Assembly: GCA_021531865.1 (NCBI GenBank)
Contig: JAFBIW010000001.1
Location: forward strand, 62,001-126,000
Reading direction: 5' to 3'
Origin: Butyricicoccus pullicaecorum
Lineage (GTDB): Bacteria; Bacillota; Clostridia; Oscillospirales; Butyricicoccaceae
Length of the DNA: 64,000 nt
Shown: in pieces, positions 23,676 through 32,014 of the stretch
How positions within the stretch are numbered: position 1 is the stretch's first letter
Layout: each line of letters begins with the position of its first letter
Translations under genes and position numbers: made by a program
The notes under the pieces: generated by a model
What the model saw: only the letters and a program-made list of their open reading frames with translations
The model's database searches: none
What the model was told of the DNA's origin: nothing

Positions 23676-25055
23676 ATGACTGCACTTGATCAATATCTGG
23701 AATCCATTTCAAATCAGCGCGTTGCCGTCATCGGCGCGGGCGTGAGCAACGTTCCGCTCATCCGCATCCTGCGCGACGCCGGCATCGCGGTCACCATACA
23801 CGATAAAAAGGACGCCGCCGCGCTGGGCGCGCAGTACGAGAGTCTGGCCGCGCTGGGCGTGTCCTTTTCACTGGGCGAGGGCTATCTGAATGACTTGACC
23901 GAAAACATCGTCTTCCGCACGCCCGGCCTGCACCCCGATCACCCCGCGCTGAAATCCGTCCGCGCCTGCGGCGGCACGGTGACGAGCGAGATGGAGCTGT
24001 TTTTCGCAGTCTGCCCCTGCCCGATCATCGGCATCACCGGTTCAGACGGCAAAACCACGACCACCACGCTGACCTACGAGTTCCTCAAGCATGCGGGACA
24101 CACCTGCCATCTGGGCGGCAACATCGGCAAGCCCCTGCTGCCCGAGGTGCGCGAGATGCAGCCGGACGATCTGGCCATCGTCGAGCTGTCCTCCTTCCAG
24201 CTCATGGGGATGCAGTACAGCCCGTCGGTCGCGGCGATCACCAACCTGACGCCCAACCATCTGGACTACCACAAGGACTTTGACGAATACGTACAGGCCA
24301 AGACCAGCATCTTCACCCACCAGAAGCCGGGCGGCAAGCTGGTGCTCTGCGCGGACGATCCGGTCACCCGCCGGCTCGATATCCCGGGCGCGCATGAGAT
24401 TTGGCACTGCACCAAGCAGGTCAAGCCCGAAACCGGCGTTTACCTGCGCGACGGCGTCATTTACATCGCGGAAAACGGGCAGGATCGTGCGCTGATGGAA
24501 GCCAAGGACATCCGCATCCCGGGCGCGCACAACGTTTATAACGTCATGATGGCGGCCGCCATCGTGCAGGGTCTGTGCGAGGACAGCGACATCGTCGCGG
24601 TGGCGACCACCTTCGCGGGCGTTGAGCACCGCATCGAGTTCGTCCGCGAGTTTGAGGGCGTCAAGTATTACAACGACTCGATCGCCTCCAGCCCGACGCG
24701 AACGATTGCCGGTCTGAACTCCTTCGATCAGAAGCTCATCCTGATCGCGGGCGGCTACGACAAGCACATCCCCTACGACGTGCTGGGCGAGCCCATCTGC
24801 GATCATGTCAAGACGCTGATCCTGACCGGCGCGACCGCGCCCAAGATCCGCCAGTGCGTCGAGCAGACCGGCCGGTACGACCAGCCCCAGATCATCGACG
24901 TGCCCGATCTCAAGTCGGCCGTGCGTACGGCCTACGCGACCGCGCACCCGGGTGATATCGTCATCATGAGCCCGGCCAGCGCCTCGTTCGACTGCTTCAA
25001 AAACTTCATGGAGCGCGGCGAGCTGTTCAAGCAGTTCGTCAACGCACTCGACTGA
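23676..25055 (+). CDS. murD: UDP-N-acetylmuramoyl-L-alanine--D-glutamate ligase
   Basis: A cytoplasmic Mur ligase that adds D-glutamate to UDP-MurNAc-L-Ala in peptidoglycan synthesis. At 459 residues it has normal MurD length. It has an N-terminal Rossmann-like domain (V-I-G-A-G-V-S-N), the ATP loop G-I-T-G-S-D-G-K-T-T-T, and central Mur motifs N-L-T-P-N-H-L-D-Y-H and G-V-E-H-R-I-E. The start at 23676 is 10 bases from AGGGAG; the ATG at 23667 is too close to it. It is monocistronic, with a terminator after. Confidence 0.93.
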   Translation: MTALDQYLESISNQRVAVIGAGVSNVPLIRILRDAGIAVTIHDKKDAAALGAQYESLAALGVSFSLGEGYLNDLTENIVFRTPGLHPDHPALKSVRACGGTVTSEMELFFAVCPCPIIGITGSDGKTTTTTLTYEFLKHAGHTCHLGGNIGKPLLPEVREMQPDDLAIVELSSFQLMGMQYSPSVAAITNLTPNHLDYHKDFDEYVQAKTSIFTHQKPGGKLVLCADDPVTRRLDIPGAHEIWHCTKQVKPETGVYLRDGVIYIAENGQDRALMEAKDIRIPGAHNVYNVMMAAAIVQGLCEDSDIVAVATTFAGVEHRIEFVREFEGVKYYNDSIASSPTRTIAGLNSFDQKLILIAGGYDKHIPYDVLGEPICDHVKTLILTGATAPKIRQCVEQTGRYDQPQIIDVPDLKSAVRTAYATAHPGDIVIMSPASASFDCFKNFMERGELFKQFVNALD

Positions 25056-25067
25056 TTGGTTCCATCC

Positions 25068-25098
25068 AAAGGAGCGTCCCCACCGGACGCTCCTTTTT
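25068..25098 (+). terminator. Terminator of murD
   Basis: The hairpin AAAGGAGCGTCC / GGACGCTCCTTT followed by TTT, 13 bp past the murD stop. Confidence 0.9.
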
Positions 25099-25161
25099 CC
25101 ATCTTCCGGCAGGCACAGGCGCGCTGCCGCGCGCATAGGCTGAAGACGAGGTGATTTGATC

Positions 25162-25623
25162 ATGAGCAACCGTCTGGAGCTTGGCCGACCGGCCGCTGCG
25201 GCCCGGATACAGGGCGGCCCGTCCGCGCCCGAACTCACCGGCGTCGTCTGGTTTTACCCCGATCCGCTGGGCGTCGTCGTCGTCGCGCAGATCCGCGGCC
25301 TGCCGCACCGGGACGCGCCCTGCGCCGCCGGTATTTTCGCCCTGCACATTCATGAAGGCAGCGCCTGCGCGGATCAGGACTTCTCCGAGACCGGCGGGCA
25401 CTACAATCCGCAGGACTGTCCCCATCCCGCGCATGCAGGCGATCTGCCGCCCCTGTTTGCGTGCGGCGACCGCGCCTTTCTGGCCGTTCTGACCGACCGG
25501 TTCCGCGTGCCCGATGTGATCGGCCGCACCGTGGTCATCCACAGCGGGCCGGACGATTTCCACACCCAGCCCGCCGGAAATTCCGGTCAAAAAATCGCCT
25601 GCGGCGTGATCCGCGCGCTCTGA
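25162..25623 (+). CDS. Cu/Zn superoxide dismutase family protein
   Basis: 153 residues with the complete metal-ligand set of the SodC family: H62 and H64 (H-I-H), bridging H80 (G-G-H-Y-N-P), H88, H91 and D94 (H-P-A-H-A-G-D-L-P), and H127 (V-V-I-H). The disulfide cysteines are C69 and C147 (A-C-G-V-I type). Unlike most bacterial SodC there is no signal peptide, so it should be cytoplasmic. The ATG at 25162 follows ACGAGGTGATTTG, almost the same leader as the next small gene. Superoxide dismutation is inferred from intact ligands. Confidence 0.85.
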   Translation: MSNRLELGRPAAAARIQGGPSAPELTGVVWFYPDPLGVVVVAQIRGLPHRDAPCAAGIFALHIHEGSACADQDFSETGGHYNPQDCPHPAHAGDLPPLFACGDRAFLAVLTDRFRVPDVIGRTVVIHSGPDDFHTQPAGNSGQKIACGVIRAL

Positions 25624-25686
25624 CCCGCTAAAACGGCGCGGATACCGCCGGGCGTGACGGCGCATACTAGGGACGAGGTGATTTGG

Positions 25687-25872
25687 ATGGCATATAATTT
25701 TACCGCAGAGAGCACGTTTGACGCCCTGATGCGGGCGGATGCGTCGGCCGCTTCGTTTTACGCCGGCTGCACGCCCGCGCAGAAGGCGGCGATCCGCGCG
25801 CAGATGCAAGAGATCCGCACACCCGAGGAAATGCGCGCCTTCGTCTCCCACCTGCCCAGCGCCGCCCTTTGA
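25687..25872 (+). CDS. Small protein of unknown function (61 aa)
   Basis: A 61-residue helical protein (M-A-Y-N-F-T-A-E-S-T-F-D-A-L-M) with one Cys, no membrane segment and no recognised family. Its ribosome binding region GACGAGGTGATTT repeats that of the superoxide dismutase gene 63 bp upstream, which suggests duplication of the leader or shared expression design. A strong terminator follows. Confidence 0.6.
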   Translation: MAYNFTAESTFDALMRADASAASFYAGCTPAQKAAIRAQMQEIRTPEEMRAFVSHLPSAAL

Positions 25873-25889
25873 ATGGTGTGCAAAGGACA

Positions 25890-25926
25890 AAAAAATGCCC
25901 GAAACATTGTGTTTCGGGCATTTTTG
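25890..25926. terminator. Bidirectional terminator
   Basis: The hairpin ATGCCCGAAACA / TGTTTCGGGCAT is flanked by A and T runs between the converging 61-residue gene and rpsI. Confidence 0.88.
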
Positions 25927-25956
25927 ATACCAAATTTGAAATCCTGTGAAGGGAAA

Positions 25957-26364
25957 TCAGCGCTTGCTGAACTGCGGAGCGCGACGGGCTGCTTTGAGAC
26001 CGTACTTCTTTCTTTCCTTCATTCTGGGGTCGCGGGTCAGGAAACCAGCAGCCTTCAGAATCGGACGGTACTCATCGGAGTTCGCCTGCAGCAGAGCGCG
26101 GGAGATGCCGTGACGGATCGCGCCGGCCTGGCCGGTGAAGCCGCCGCCGACAACGGTGCACTCGATGTCGAACTTATCGGTGGTGTTGGTGGCCTCCAGC
26201 GGCTGACGAACGATCAGCTTCAGGGTCTCGAGGCCGAAGTAGTTGTCGATGGTACGGTTGTTGATCTTGATCTCACCGGTGCCGCCGGGGAAGAGGCGGA
26301 CGCGCGCAACAGAGGACTTTCTTCTGCCGGTACCGTAGAAATAAGCTTTCTTAGGCGTATACAT
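25957..26364 (-). CDS. rpsI: 30S ribosomal protein S9
   Basis: A 135-residue small-subunit protein. It begins [20 protein letters not shown] and ends in the conserved basic tail [12 protein letters not shown], which reaches the ribosomal P site. It follows rplM after 15 bp in the universally conserved rplM-rpsI order. GGAGG precedes the start. Confidence 0.97.
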   Translation of the reverse strand: MYTPKKAYFYGTGRRKSSVARVRLFPGGTGEIKINNRTIDNYFGLETLKLIVRQPLEATNTTDKFDIECTVVGGGFTGQAGAIRHGISRALLQANSDEYRPILKAAGFLTRDPRMKERKKYGLKAARRAPQFSKR

Positions 26365-26379
26365 AATCTATAATCCTCC

Positions 26380-26808
26380 TTACTTGTCCCAAACCTCGGG
26401 CTTCTGCGCAGCATGGGTGTGCTCAGCGCCCGCGTAGATCTTCAGACGGGTTGCAGCCTGACGGCCGATGGAATTCTTGGGCAGCATACCCTTAACAGCC
26501 AGCTGCATTGCCAGCTCGGGCTTCTCAGCCATCAGGGTGCTGTACTGCACTTCCTTCAGGTGGCCAACGTAGCCGGTGTGATGACGGTAGTACTTCTGCT
26601 CGAGCTTCTTGCCGGTCAGGACAGCCTTGTCCGCGTTGACGATGATGACGAAATCGCCGCAGTCAACATGGGGAGTGAAGGTGGTCTTGTGCTTGCCGCG
26701 CAGCAGCATGGCAGCGGTAGCGGCGGTACGGCCGAGGGGCTTGCCCGCAGCGTCCAGAACATACCACTTGCGCTCAACGGTCTCTGCCTTTGCCATGAAA
26801 GTGGACAT
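26380..26808 (-). CDS. rplM: 50S ribosomal protein L13
   Basis: A 142-residue large-subunit protein with L13 signatures ([28 protein letters not shown]). The ATG at 26808 is preferred to the one at 26823 because the GGAGGAACGC ribosome binding site ends just before it. A small GGCTCGTTGAGAGCC hairpin in the leader (about 26858-26873) may be part of an L13-type leader, but that is weak. Confidence 0.96.
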   Translation of the reverse strand: MSTFMAKAETVERKWYVLDAAGKPLGRTAATAAMLLRGKHKTTFTPHVDCGDFVIIVNADKAVLTGKKLEQKYYRHHTGYVGHLKEVQYSTLMAEKPELAMQLAVKGMLPKNSIGRQAATRLKIYAGAEHTHAAQKPEVWDK

Positions 26809-27082
26809 GATGCGTTCCTCCATTTATTATAAAATATTTCTAAGCAACTTGAACGGGCTCTCAACGAGCCTTTTATATTAAACCACACCGGTTTTGCAAA
26901 GTCAACCGCTTTTTTTGATTTTTTCGATTATCTTCGGACGAACTCCCGTTTTCTCTCTTATACTCTCTCATACTCTCGTTTTCTCACATCCTATTTTATA
27001 TTTTTCCTGTTGCCGTCCGACGGGAAATCTGTTATATATATAAGGAATGAGAAACCCACCGTTCTGAAAGGACGTTTTTATC

Positions 27083-27814
27083 ATGCAGAAACTCTTATCC
27101 TACACCCGCCGGGCGATCGACCACTACCATATGATCGAGGCGGGCGACCGCATCGCCGTCGGCGTTTCGGGCGGCAAGGATTCGCTCGCGCTGCTCGTCG
27201 CGCTGGCCAACCTGCGCAAATTCTACCCCAAGCCCTATGAGGTCGTCGCGATCACGCTCGAAATGGGCTATGAGGAAATGGACTTCTCTGCCGTGCAGGC
27301 GCTGTGCGATTCGCTCGGCGTCGCGTACATCCGGGTGCCCACCCAGATCAAGCAGATCGTCTTCGACATCCGCAAGGAGCCCAGCCCGTGCTCCCTGTGC
27401 GCCAAGCTGCGCCGGGGCGCGCTCCACGAGGCCGCGCTGGCAGCGGGCTGCAAGAAGGTCGCGCTCGGCCACCACTTCGACGACGTGGTCGAGACCTACA
27501 TGCTCTCGCTGGTCTATGAGGGGCGCATCTCCTGCTTCAAGCCGGTCACCTATCTCGACCGCAAGGGAATCACGCTCATCCGTCCCCTGCTCTACACCCC
27601 GGAATACTATATCCGCTCCTTCGCCCGACGGATGGAGCTGCCTATCGTCGAAAATCCCTGCCCGGCCGACGGCAACACCAAGCGGCAGGAGGTCAAGGAG
27701 CTGCTCCGCTCGCTCGAGCAGACCCACAAGGGACTGCGCGAGCGCATCTTCGGCGCGATCCAGCGCTACCCGCTCGACGGCTGGGCACCCGACAAGGAAA
27801 AATATCAGGACTGA
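27083..27814 (+). CDS. TtcA-like tRNA thiolation ATPase
   Basis: 243 residues of the TtcA/TtuA adenine-nucleotide alpha-hydrolase family that thiolate tRNA bases. The PP-loop S-G-G-K-D-S is at 29-34. An Fe-S type C-x-x-C (C106, C109 in P-C-S-L-C-A-K-L-R-R-G) and a third Cys in N-P-C-P-A-D-G match the TtcA cluster ligands. Which tRNA position it modifies cannot be told. AAAGGACG precedes the ATG. Confidence 0.88.
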   Translation: MQKLLSYTRRAIDHYHMIEAGDRIAVGVSGGKDSLALLVALANLRKFYPKPYEVVAITLEMGYEEMDFSAVQALCDSLGVAYIRVPTQIKQIVFDIRKEPSPCSLCAKLRRGALHEAALAAGCKKVALGHHFDDVVETYMLSLVYEGRISCFKPVTYLDRKGITLIRPLLYTPEYYIRSFARRMELPIVENPCPADGNTKRQEVKELLRSLEQTHKGLRERIFGAIQRYPLDGWAPDKEKYQD

Positions 27815-27832
27815 CCGAAAACCGAACAGAAA

Positions 27833-27868
27833 ACAAAAAAAGAGAGGCAAACGCCTCTCTTTTTGCTT
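27833..27868. terminator. Bidirectional terminator between ttcA-like gene and mntP
   Basis: The hairpin AGAGAGGC / GCCTCTCT has an A run before and a T run after. Confidence 0.88.
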
Positions 27869-27880
27869 TTTCCGCAGGTT

Positions 27881-28441
27881 TCAGCCCTTGCCCATCAGGT
27901 GCTCGATCAGAATTTTCGCGCCCAGCAGGATCAGCACCAGGCCGCCGGTCAGCTCGGCTGCCGACTTATACCGCATCCCGAACACATTGCCGATGCGGAT
28001 GCCCGCCGCCGAGAACAGGAAGGTCACGCAGCCGATGAGCAGCACTGCCGGGATGATATCGACCTGCAAAAACGCGAAGGTCACGCCCACGGCCAGCGCG
28101 TCGATGCTGGTCGCAACCGCCAGCGGCAGCATGGCCCGGAACGAAAAGTCCGCGTCCAGCTCTTCCGCGCTCTCGCGCGACTCGCGCACCATGCTGCCGC
28201 CAATCAGGGCGAGCAGGACGAAGGCGATCCAGTGGTCGACCGAGACGATCAGCGACTGAAAGCGCACGCCCAGCAGGAAGCCGATGAGCGGCATGAGCGC
28301 CTGAAAGCCGCCGAAATACACGCCCGCCGTGGCGGCGTGGCTCCATCTGACCCGGCTGACCGACAAGCCCTTGCAGATGGACACCGCGAACGCGTCCATC
28401 GACAGGCTGACGGCAATGAGGATAAGTTCCCAAAGCTGCAT
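27881..28441 (-). CDS. mntP: Manganese efflux pump MntP
   Basis: A 186-residue inner-membrane Mn2+ exporter with six predicted helices in two repeats. The conserved acidic D in S-M-D-A-F-A-V-S and its partner S-I-D-A-L-A-V-G are typical of MntP (YebN). The start at 28441 has GGAGG upstream. Regulation is clear: the leader holds a yybP-ykoY manganese riboswitch with a terminator-like hairpin, so expression should rise when Mn2+ is high. Confidence 0.94.
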   Translation of the reverse strand: MQLWELILIAVSLSMDAFAVSICKGLSVSRVRWSHAATAGVYFGGFQALMPLIGFLLGVRFQSLIVSVDHWIAFVLLALIGGSMVRESRESAEELDADFSFRAMLPLAVATSIDALAVGVTFAFLQVDIIPAVLLIGCVTFLFSAAGIRIGNVFGMRYKSAAELTGGLVLILLGAKILIEHLMGKG

Positions 28442-28482
28442 GATTTGATTCCTCCAATTTCTCACATATGCGGAGAGCAATA

Positions 28483-28612
28483 AAAAAAGACCCATCTGTC
28501 CCCCTTCGGACAGATCGGTCTCATTATTTCAAACGACGCCAGGCTGCCGCAGACAGCCAGTCTGTTGACCCCGTTACGTTCCGCGGAACGCCAACTACTC
28601 CCCAATCAGATA
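28483..28612 (-). promoter_or_regulatory. yybP-ykoY manganese riboswitch
   Basis: On the minus strand the leader contains GGGGAGTAG (near 28604), the GTCAACA box (near 28570) and a distal CCTGGCGTCGTTTGAAATAA, the conserved yybP-ykoY elements. A hairpin AGACCGATCTGTCC / GGACAGATGGGTCT followed by TTTTTTT (about 28484-28520) is the expression platform. Binding of Mn2+ is expected to prevent termination, as known for this class. Confidence 0.93.
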
Positions 28613-28774
28613 TCCATATGATACCATTCCGCGCCCGGGCTGTCAAGCAAAACACGCGTCCGGTTTCAGGTTTTCGCATCACGTCCGGATATCTGTCTTG
28701 ACACATGTCATGGACAGATGTAAAATGTCTTGGATATGAATTTTGGAAATAACCGGAAAGAAAGGGATCAAACC

Positions 28775-30217
28775 ATGCTCAAAGCAACAATCATGGAGGA
28801 ATCCTCCTTAAACCTGATGAAAACACGCGCCGAGGAGCTGCTCGAAACGCGCGGCGTGACTATTGACCCCCCCGAGCTGTGCGCCGCGCTGGCCGAGAAG
28901 GGCTGTCTGGTTTCGGGTCAGCAGGTGCGCTTCCCGCGTGCGCTGATCGCGCAGGCGGTTGCCGCCGTGCCCGCGCAGTTTACCCTGTATGCCCCGAGCG
29001 GCGCGCATGACCTGCCCTTCCCGCACCCGGACGGCGGCTTCTACACCCGCACGAACACGGGCGCGCCCAACTACCGCACGCCGGACGGCGACGTGCACCC
29101 CTTCCGGCTGGACGAGGCCGAGGCGTGGTTCACGCTGGCCAACGCTCTGCCCAACATCGACTTCGTTGCCCTGCCCTCGGTGGCGGGCGACGCCGACGTG
29201 CCGCCCGAGGCGGTCGATCTGTACACCCTCGACCGGGCGCTGCGCGTCTCCAAAAAGCACATCTGGATTCAGCCCTACGGCACGGAGAGCGTGCGCGGCC
29301 TGATCGACATGGCGGCTGCCGCCGCGGGCGGCGCGGACAAGCTGCGTGAGAAGCCGATCGTCAGCTTCATCGCCTGCTCGGTGCCCCTGCTCTCCTTCAA
29401 GCATATGGACGCCGAGATCCTGCTGCGCTGCGCGCAGGCCGGCGTGCCCGTCCAGCCCTGCTCCCTGCCGACCGCGGGTGCGAACACGCCGGTCACCCCG
29501 CAGGGCACCGCGCTGGTCTGCTGCGCTGAGGTGCTCGCCCAGATCGTCATGCTCGAGCTGCTCTGCCCGGGTCTGCCGGTCGTCGCGACCCCCCTGCCCT
29601 TCTCGATGGACATGATGACCACCTACACCCTGCAATCCGCTCCCGAGACCGCGCTCTGCCGCCTGCTGTGCATGCAGTTCTTCGAGGAGGGCTACGGCAT
29701 CCGGGCGCACACCTACGCGACCGGCACCGACAGCCTGACGACCGACGGCCAGAGTCTGATCGAGCGCACCTCGCTGGCGCACATGCTGGCCCTTTCGGGC
29801 GCATCCGTGCTGGGCGGCGCGGGTCAGATCGAGACCGCCAAGACCAACTGCCCGCTGACCCTGATCGCCGACGATGAAATCTTCGGCATTGCCCAGCGGC
29901 TGCGCCGGGGTCTGACGGTGGACGATGAGATGATGGACGTCGACGAGCTGTTCGGCGACCCGGAGGAGCTGGCGGACGGCTTCATCATGACCGACCACAC
30001 CCTGCGCCACTACACCGAGATCACCCGTCCCGCCCTGTTCAGCCGGGTGGGCGTGCCCGCGTGGAAGGCCGACGGCTGCCCGACCTTCGAGGATCGCGTC
30101 CGCGCCCGCTATGACGCGCTGTGCCGTCAGCCCGAGCAGGGCAAGCTGGACGCGCAGACTGCTGCCGCGCTCGACGCCGCCTTCCGGCAGGCGGTCGCCG
30201 ACGTTTGCGCCCGGTAA
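28775..30217 (+). CDS. MttB-family methyltransferase (non-pyrrolysine)
   Basis: A 480-residue member of the trimethylamine/quaternary-amine methyltransferase superfamily. The frame has no internal TAG at the pyrrolysine position, so it belongs to the MtgB/MtpB/MtcB-like group that demethylates betaines (glycine betaine, proline betaine, carnitine) onto a corrinoid protein. No corrinoid protein or activase is visible here. The start at 28775 follows AAAGGGA; the ATG at 28793, preceded by few purines, is less likely. A small membrane protein and a sodium symporter follow closely, giving an uptake-plus-demethylation locus by inference. Confidence 0.85.
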   Translation: MLKATIMEESSLNLMKTRAEELLETRGVTIDPPELCAALAEKGCLVSGQQVRFPRALIAQAVAAVPAQFTLYAPSGAHDLPFPHPDGGFYTRTNTGAPNYRTPDGDVHPFRLDEAEAWFTLANALPNIDFVALPSVAGDADVPPEAVDLYTLDRALRVSKKHIWIQPYGTESVRGLIDMAAAAAGGADKLREKPIVSFIACSVPLLSFKHMDAEILLRCAQAGVPVQPCSLPTAGANTPVTPQGTALVCCAEVLAQIVMLELLCPGLPVVATPLPFSMDMMTTYTLQSAPETALCRLLCMQFFEEGYGIRAHTYATGTDSLTTDGQSLIERTSLAHMLALSGASVLGGAGQIETAKTNCPLTLIADDEIFGIAQRLRRGLTVDDEMMDVDELFGDPEELADGFIMTDHTLRHYTEITRPALFSRVGVPAWKADGCPTFEDRVRARYDALCRQPEQGKLDAQTAAALDAAFRQAVADVCAR

Positions 30218-30228
30218 CGGAGGACGCC

Positions 30229-30426
30229 ATGAAGCTCACAAAGACCGAAAAGCGCTGGCTTACGCTGACTCTGCTGTTCTTCGCGCTTTACAACCTGCCC
30301 GGCATCCCGGGCTATCACGACGCGCGTGGCCTCATCCTGCACGCCGCGCTGACCGTCCTGCCGCTCTGGATCTGCGTCTACACCGGACTGTTCCGCGTAT
30401 TCCGCCGATACCGCCTGAAGAAATAG
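30229..30426 (+). CDS. Small membrane protein of a symporter operon (65 aa)
   Basis: 65 residues with two hydrophobic helices (about 10-24 and 36-54) and a basic C-terminus (R-R-Y-R-L-K-K). Short two-helix proteins, such as the DUF3311 type, commonly precede SSS symporters and may assist them. CGGAGG precedes the ATG, 11 bp after the methyltransferase stop. The symporter begins 10 bp after its stop. Confidence 0.7.
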   Translation: MKLTKTEKRWLTLTLLFFALYNLPGIPGYHDARGLILHAALTVLPLWICVYTGLFRVFRRYRLKK

Positions 30427-30436
30427 GAGGACGGAA

Positions 30437-31825
30437 TTGTTACAGCAACATACCATTTGGATCACCTTCGCGGCCTATCTGCTCTTTCTGCTGGCCGTCG
30501 CCGCGTGGGAGCAGCATCGGGCGCGCACCCGCTCGGCACGCTCCTTCCTGACGGCGGGCGGCTCGATCAGTTGGCCCATGCTGGTCATGACCTATCTGGC
30601 CTCGCTGATGAGCACCTGGGTCTTCTTTGCCGGGCCGGGCGGCTATTACCGCGGCGGTCTGGGCTATTGGGTCTCCGAGCTGAGCTATATCGCCCTGTTC
30701 CCAATCATCGCGCACTTCACGATGAACAAGGTCTGGCTGCTCAACCACGCGCGCGGCTACACCACGCCCGCCGATTTCTATGACGACCGCTTCCGCAGCC
30801 CGGCGCTGCGCGTCATTCTGGCGCTCATTTTTCTGGTCTCGTCCTTTCCGTATATCGCCTCGGTGCTGGTGTCGATCGGTCAGGCCGCGCAGGTCGCGAC
30901 CGGCGGCGCCGCCGATTACCGGGCGGTCATCTGCATCGTGGGCGCGGTCATCATTGTCTATGTCTGTCTGGGCGGCATGAAATCGGTCGCCACGACCGAC
31001 ACGATCCAAGGCCTGATCTTCATTTCCCTGCTCTGGATCATCGCGGCGGCCTGCCTGTACGCCGGGTTCGGCGGCTCGCTGTCCGGCGCGCTGGCGGCCA
31101 TCCGGGACAACAGCCCGGACTGGTTCTCCTACCCCGGGCCGGACGGCTGGGTGCCCTACGGCGCGCGGCTGGGCTATCCGCTCTCCTGCGCGATCGGCTG
31201 GACGATCATGCTGCCCCACGTCTTCGTGCGCTCGGGCTACTCGGGCAAGGATATGCACACCCAGCGCAAGCTGATGCTGCTGACCCCGGTTTTGCAGGCC
31301 TTCGTCTGGACGGGCACCATGCTGATCGGTCTGGTCGGCATCGCCCTGCTGCCCGGCCTGTCCCAGAGCGACACCGAGCTGATCATCCCCTACATGATCC
31401 AAAACGTCATCCAATCCATGAATCCGACGCTGGCCGTCCTGCTTATGCTGGCCTTCTTCATCGGCGCGAGCGCGGTCGGCATCTCGACGGCGGACTCCTT
31501 CCTGCTGGTCTCCAGCTCGATCGTCTATGAAGACCTGCTGCACCGCACGCTGGGCGTCGAGCTGGACGAGAAAAAGCGCATGACCGTCATCCGCCTGACG
31601 ATCGCGGTCATCGGCGGCGTGAGCATCCTGCTCGCCCTGCGTCCGCCCCAGCTCATCTACACCCTCATCATGTTCGCCATCGCCATCGTCATGCCCCTCT
31701 TCCCCATTCTGGTCTGCGCGATCTACTGGAAGCGCGCGACCAGGCAGGCGGCCATCGCGGCGGCGCTCGTGGGCACAGCGCTCGTGCTGATGACCTACTT
31801 TGTCTGGAACATCGGCGGCACGTGA
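30437..31825 (+). CDS. Sodium:solute symporter (SSS), ends early at an in-frame TGA
   Basis: A 462-residue SSS-family transporter with about 12-13 membrane helices. It starts at TTG (30437) with GGAGG 6 bases upstream. Typical SSS features include A-S-L-M-S-T-W-V and G-A-S-A-V-G-I-S-T-A-D-S-F-L-L. It probably imports a betaine-like substrate for the MttB protein. The TGA at 31823 falls in N-I-G-G-T-stop-Y-G-A-I-G-M; the same frame then continues for 46 codons with membrane-like, symporter-like sequence to TAA at 31966. A TGG-to-TGA change is the simplest explanation; what remains may or may not function. Confidence 0.82.
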   Translation: MLQQHTIWITFAAYLLFLLAVAAWEQHRARTRSARSFLTAGGSISWPMLVMTYLASLMSTWVFFAGPGGYYRGGLGYWVSELSYIALFPIIAHFTMNKVWLLNHARGYTTPADFYDDRFRSPALRVILALIFLVSSFPYIASVLVSIGQAAQVATGGAADYRAVICIVGAVIIVYVCLGGMKSVATTDTIQGLIFISLLWIIAAACLYAGFGGSLSGALAAIRDNSPDWFSYPGPDGWVPYGARLGYPLSCAIGWTIMLPHVFVRSGYSGKDMHTQRKLMLLTPVLQAFVWTGTMLIGLVGIALLPGLSQSDTELIIPYMIQNVIQSMNPTLAVLLMLAFFIGASAVGISTADSFLLVSSSIVYEDLLHRTLGVELDEKKRMTVIRLTIAVIGGVSILLALRPPQLIYTLIMFAIAIVMPLFPILVCAIYWKRATRQAAIAAALVGTALVLMTYFVWNIGGT

Positions 31826-31966
31826 TACGGCGCGATCGGTATGCTGGGCGCGGCCGTCACGATGGTCGCCGTCAGCCTGCTGACAAAGCCCGACCCCGAT
31901 GCCGGACAGACGTTCTACGACGCGCTCGACCGTACGACCGAGGAATTTTATGCAATCGAAGAATAA
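31826..31966 (+). pseudogene. Separated C-terminal codons of the symporter
   Basis: 46 sense codons in the same frame after the TGA: a hydrophobic segment (G-A-I-G-M-L-G-A-A-V-T-M-V-A-V) and a polar tail ending E-F-Y-A-I-E-E. This is what the last helix and cytoplasmic tail of an SSS protein look like. No new start with a ribosome binding site is seen. Confidence 0.75.
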
Positions 31967-31994
31967 AAAAGGCTCCCGAAAGGGAGCTTTTTTG
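31964..31994. terminator. Terminator after the symporter
   Basis: The hairpin AAAGGCTCCC / GGGAGCTTTT directly overlaps the TAA at 31964. Its position supports the view that the symporter gene originally ended there and not at 31825. Confidence 0.85.
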
Positions 31995-32014
31995 AACGCA
32001 GAAGAAAGGTGTGC

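Noticed and set aside
31823-31825. TGA in the symporter as a selenocysteine codon
   Set aside because: The position is a transporter loop near a final helix with no redox role. Trp fits better, and I see no convincing SECIS-like hairpin just after it.
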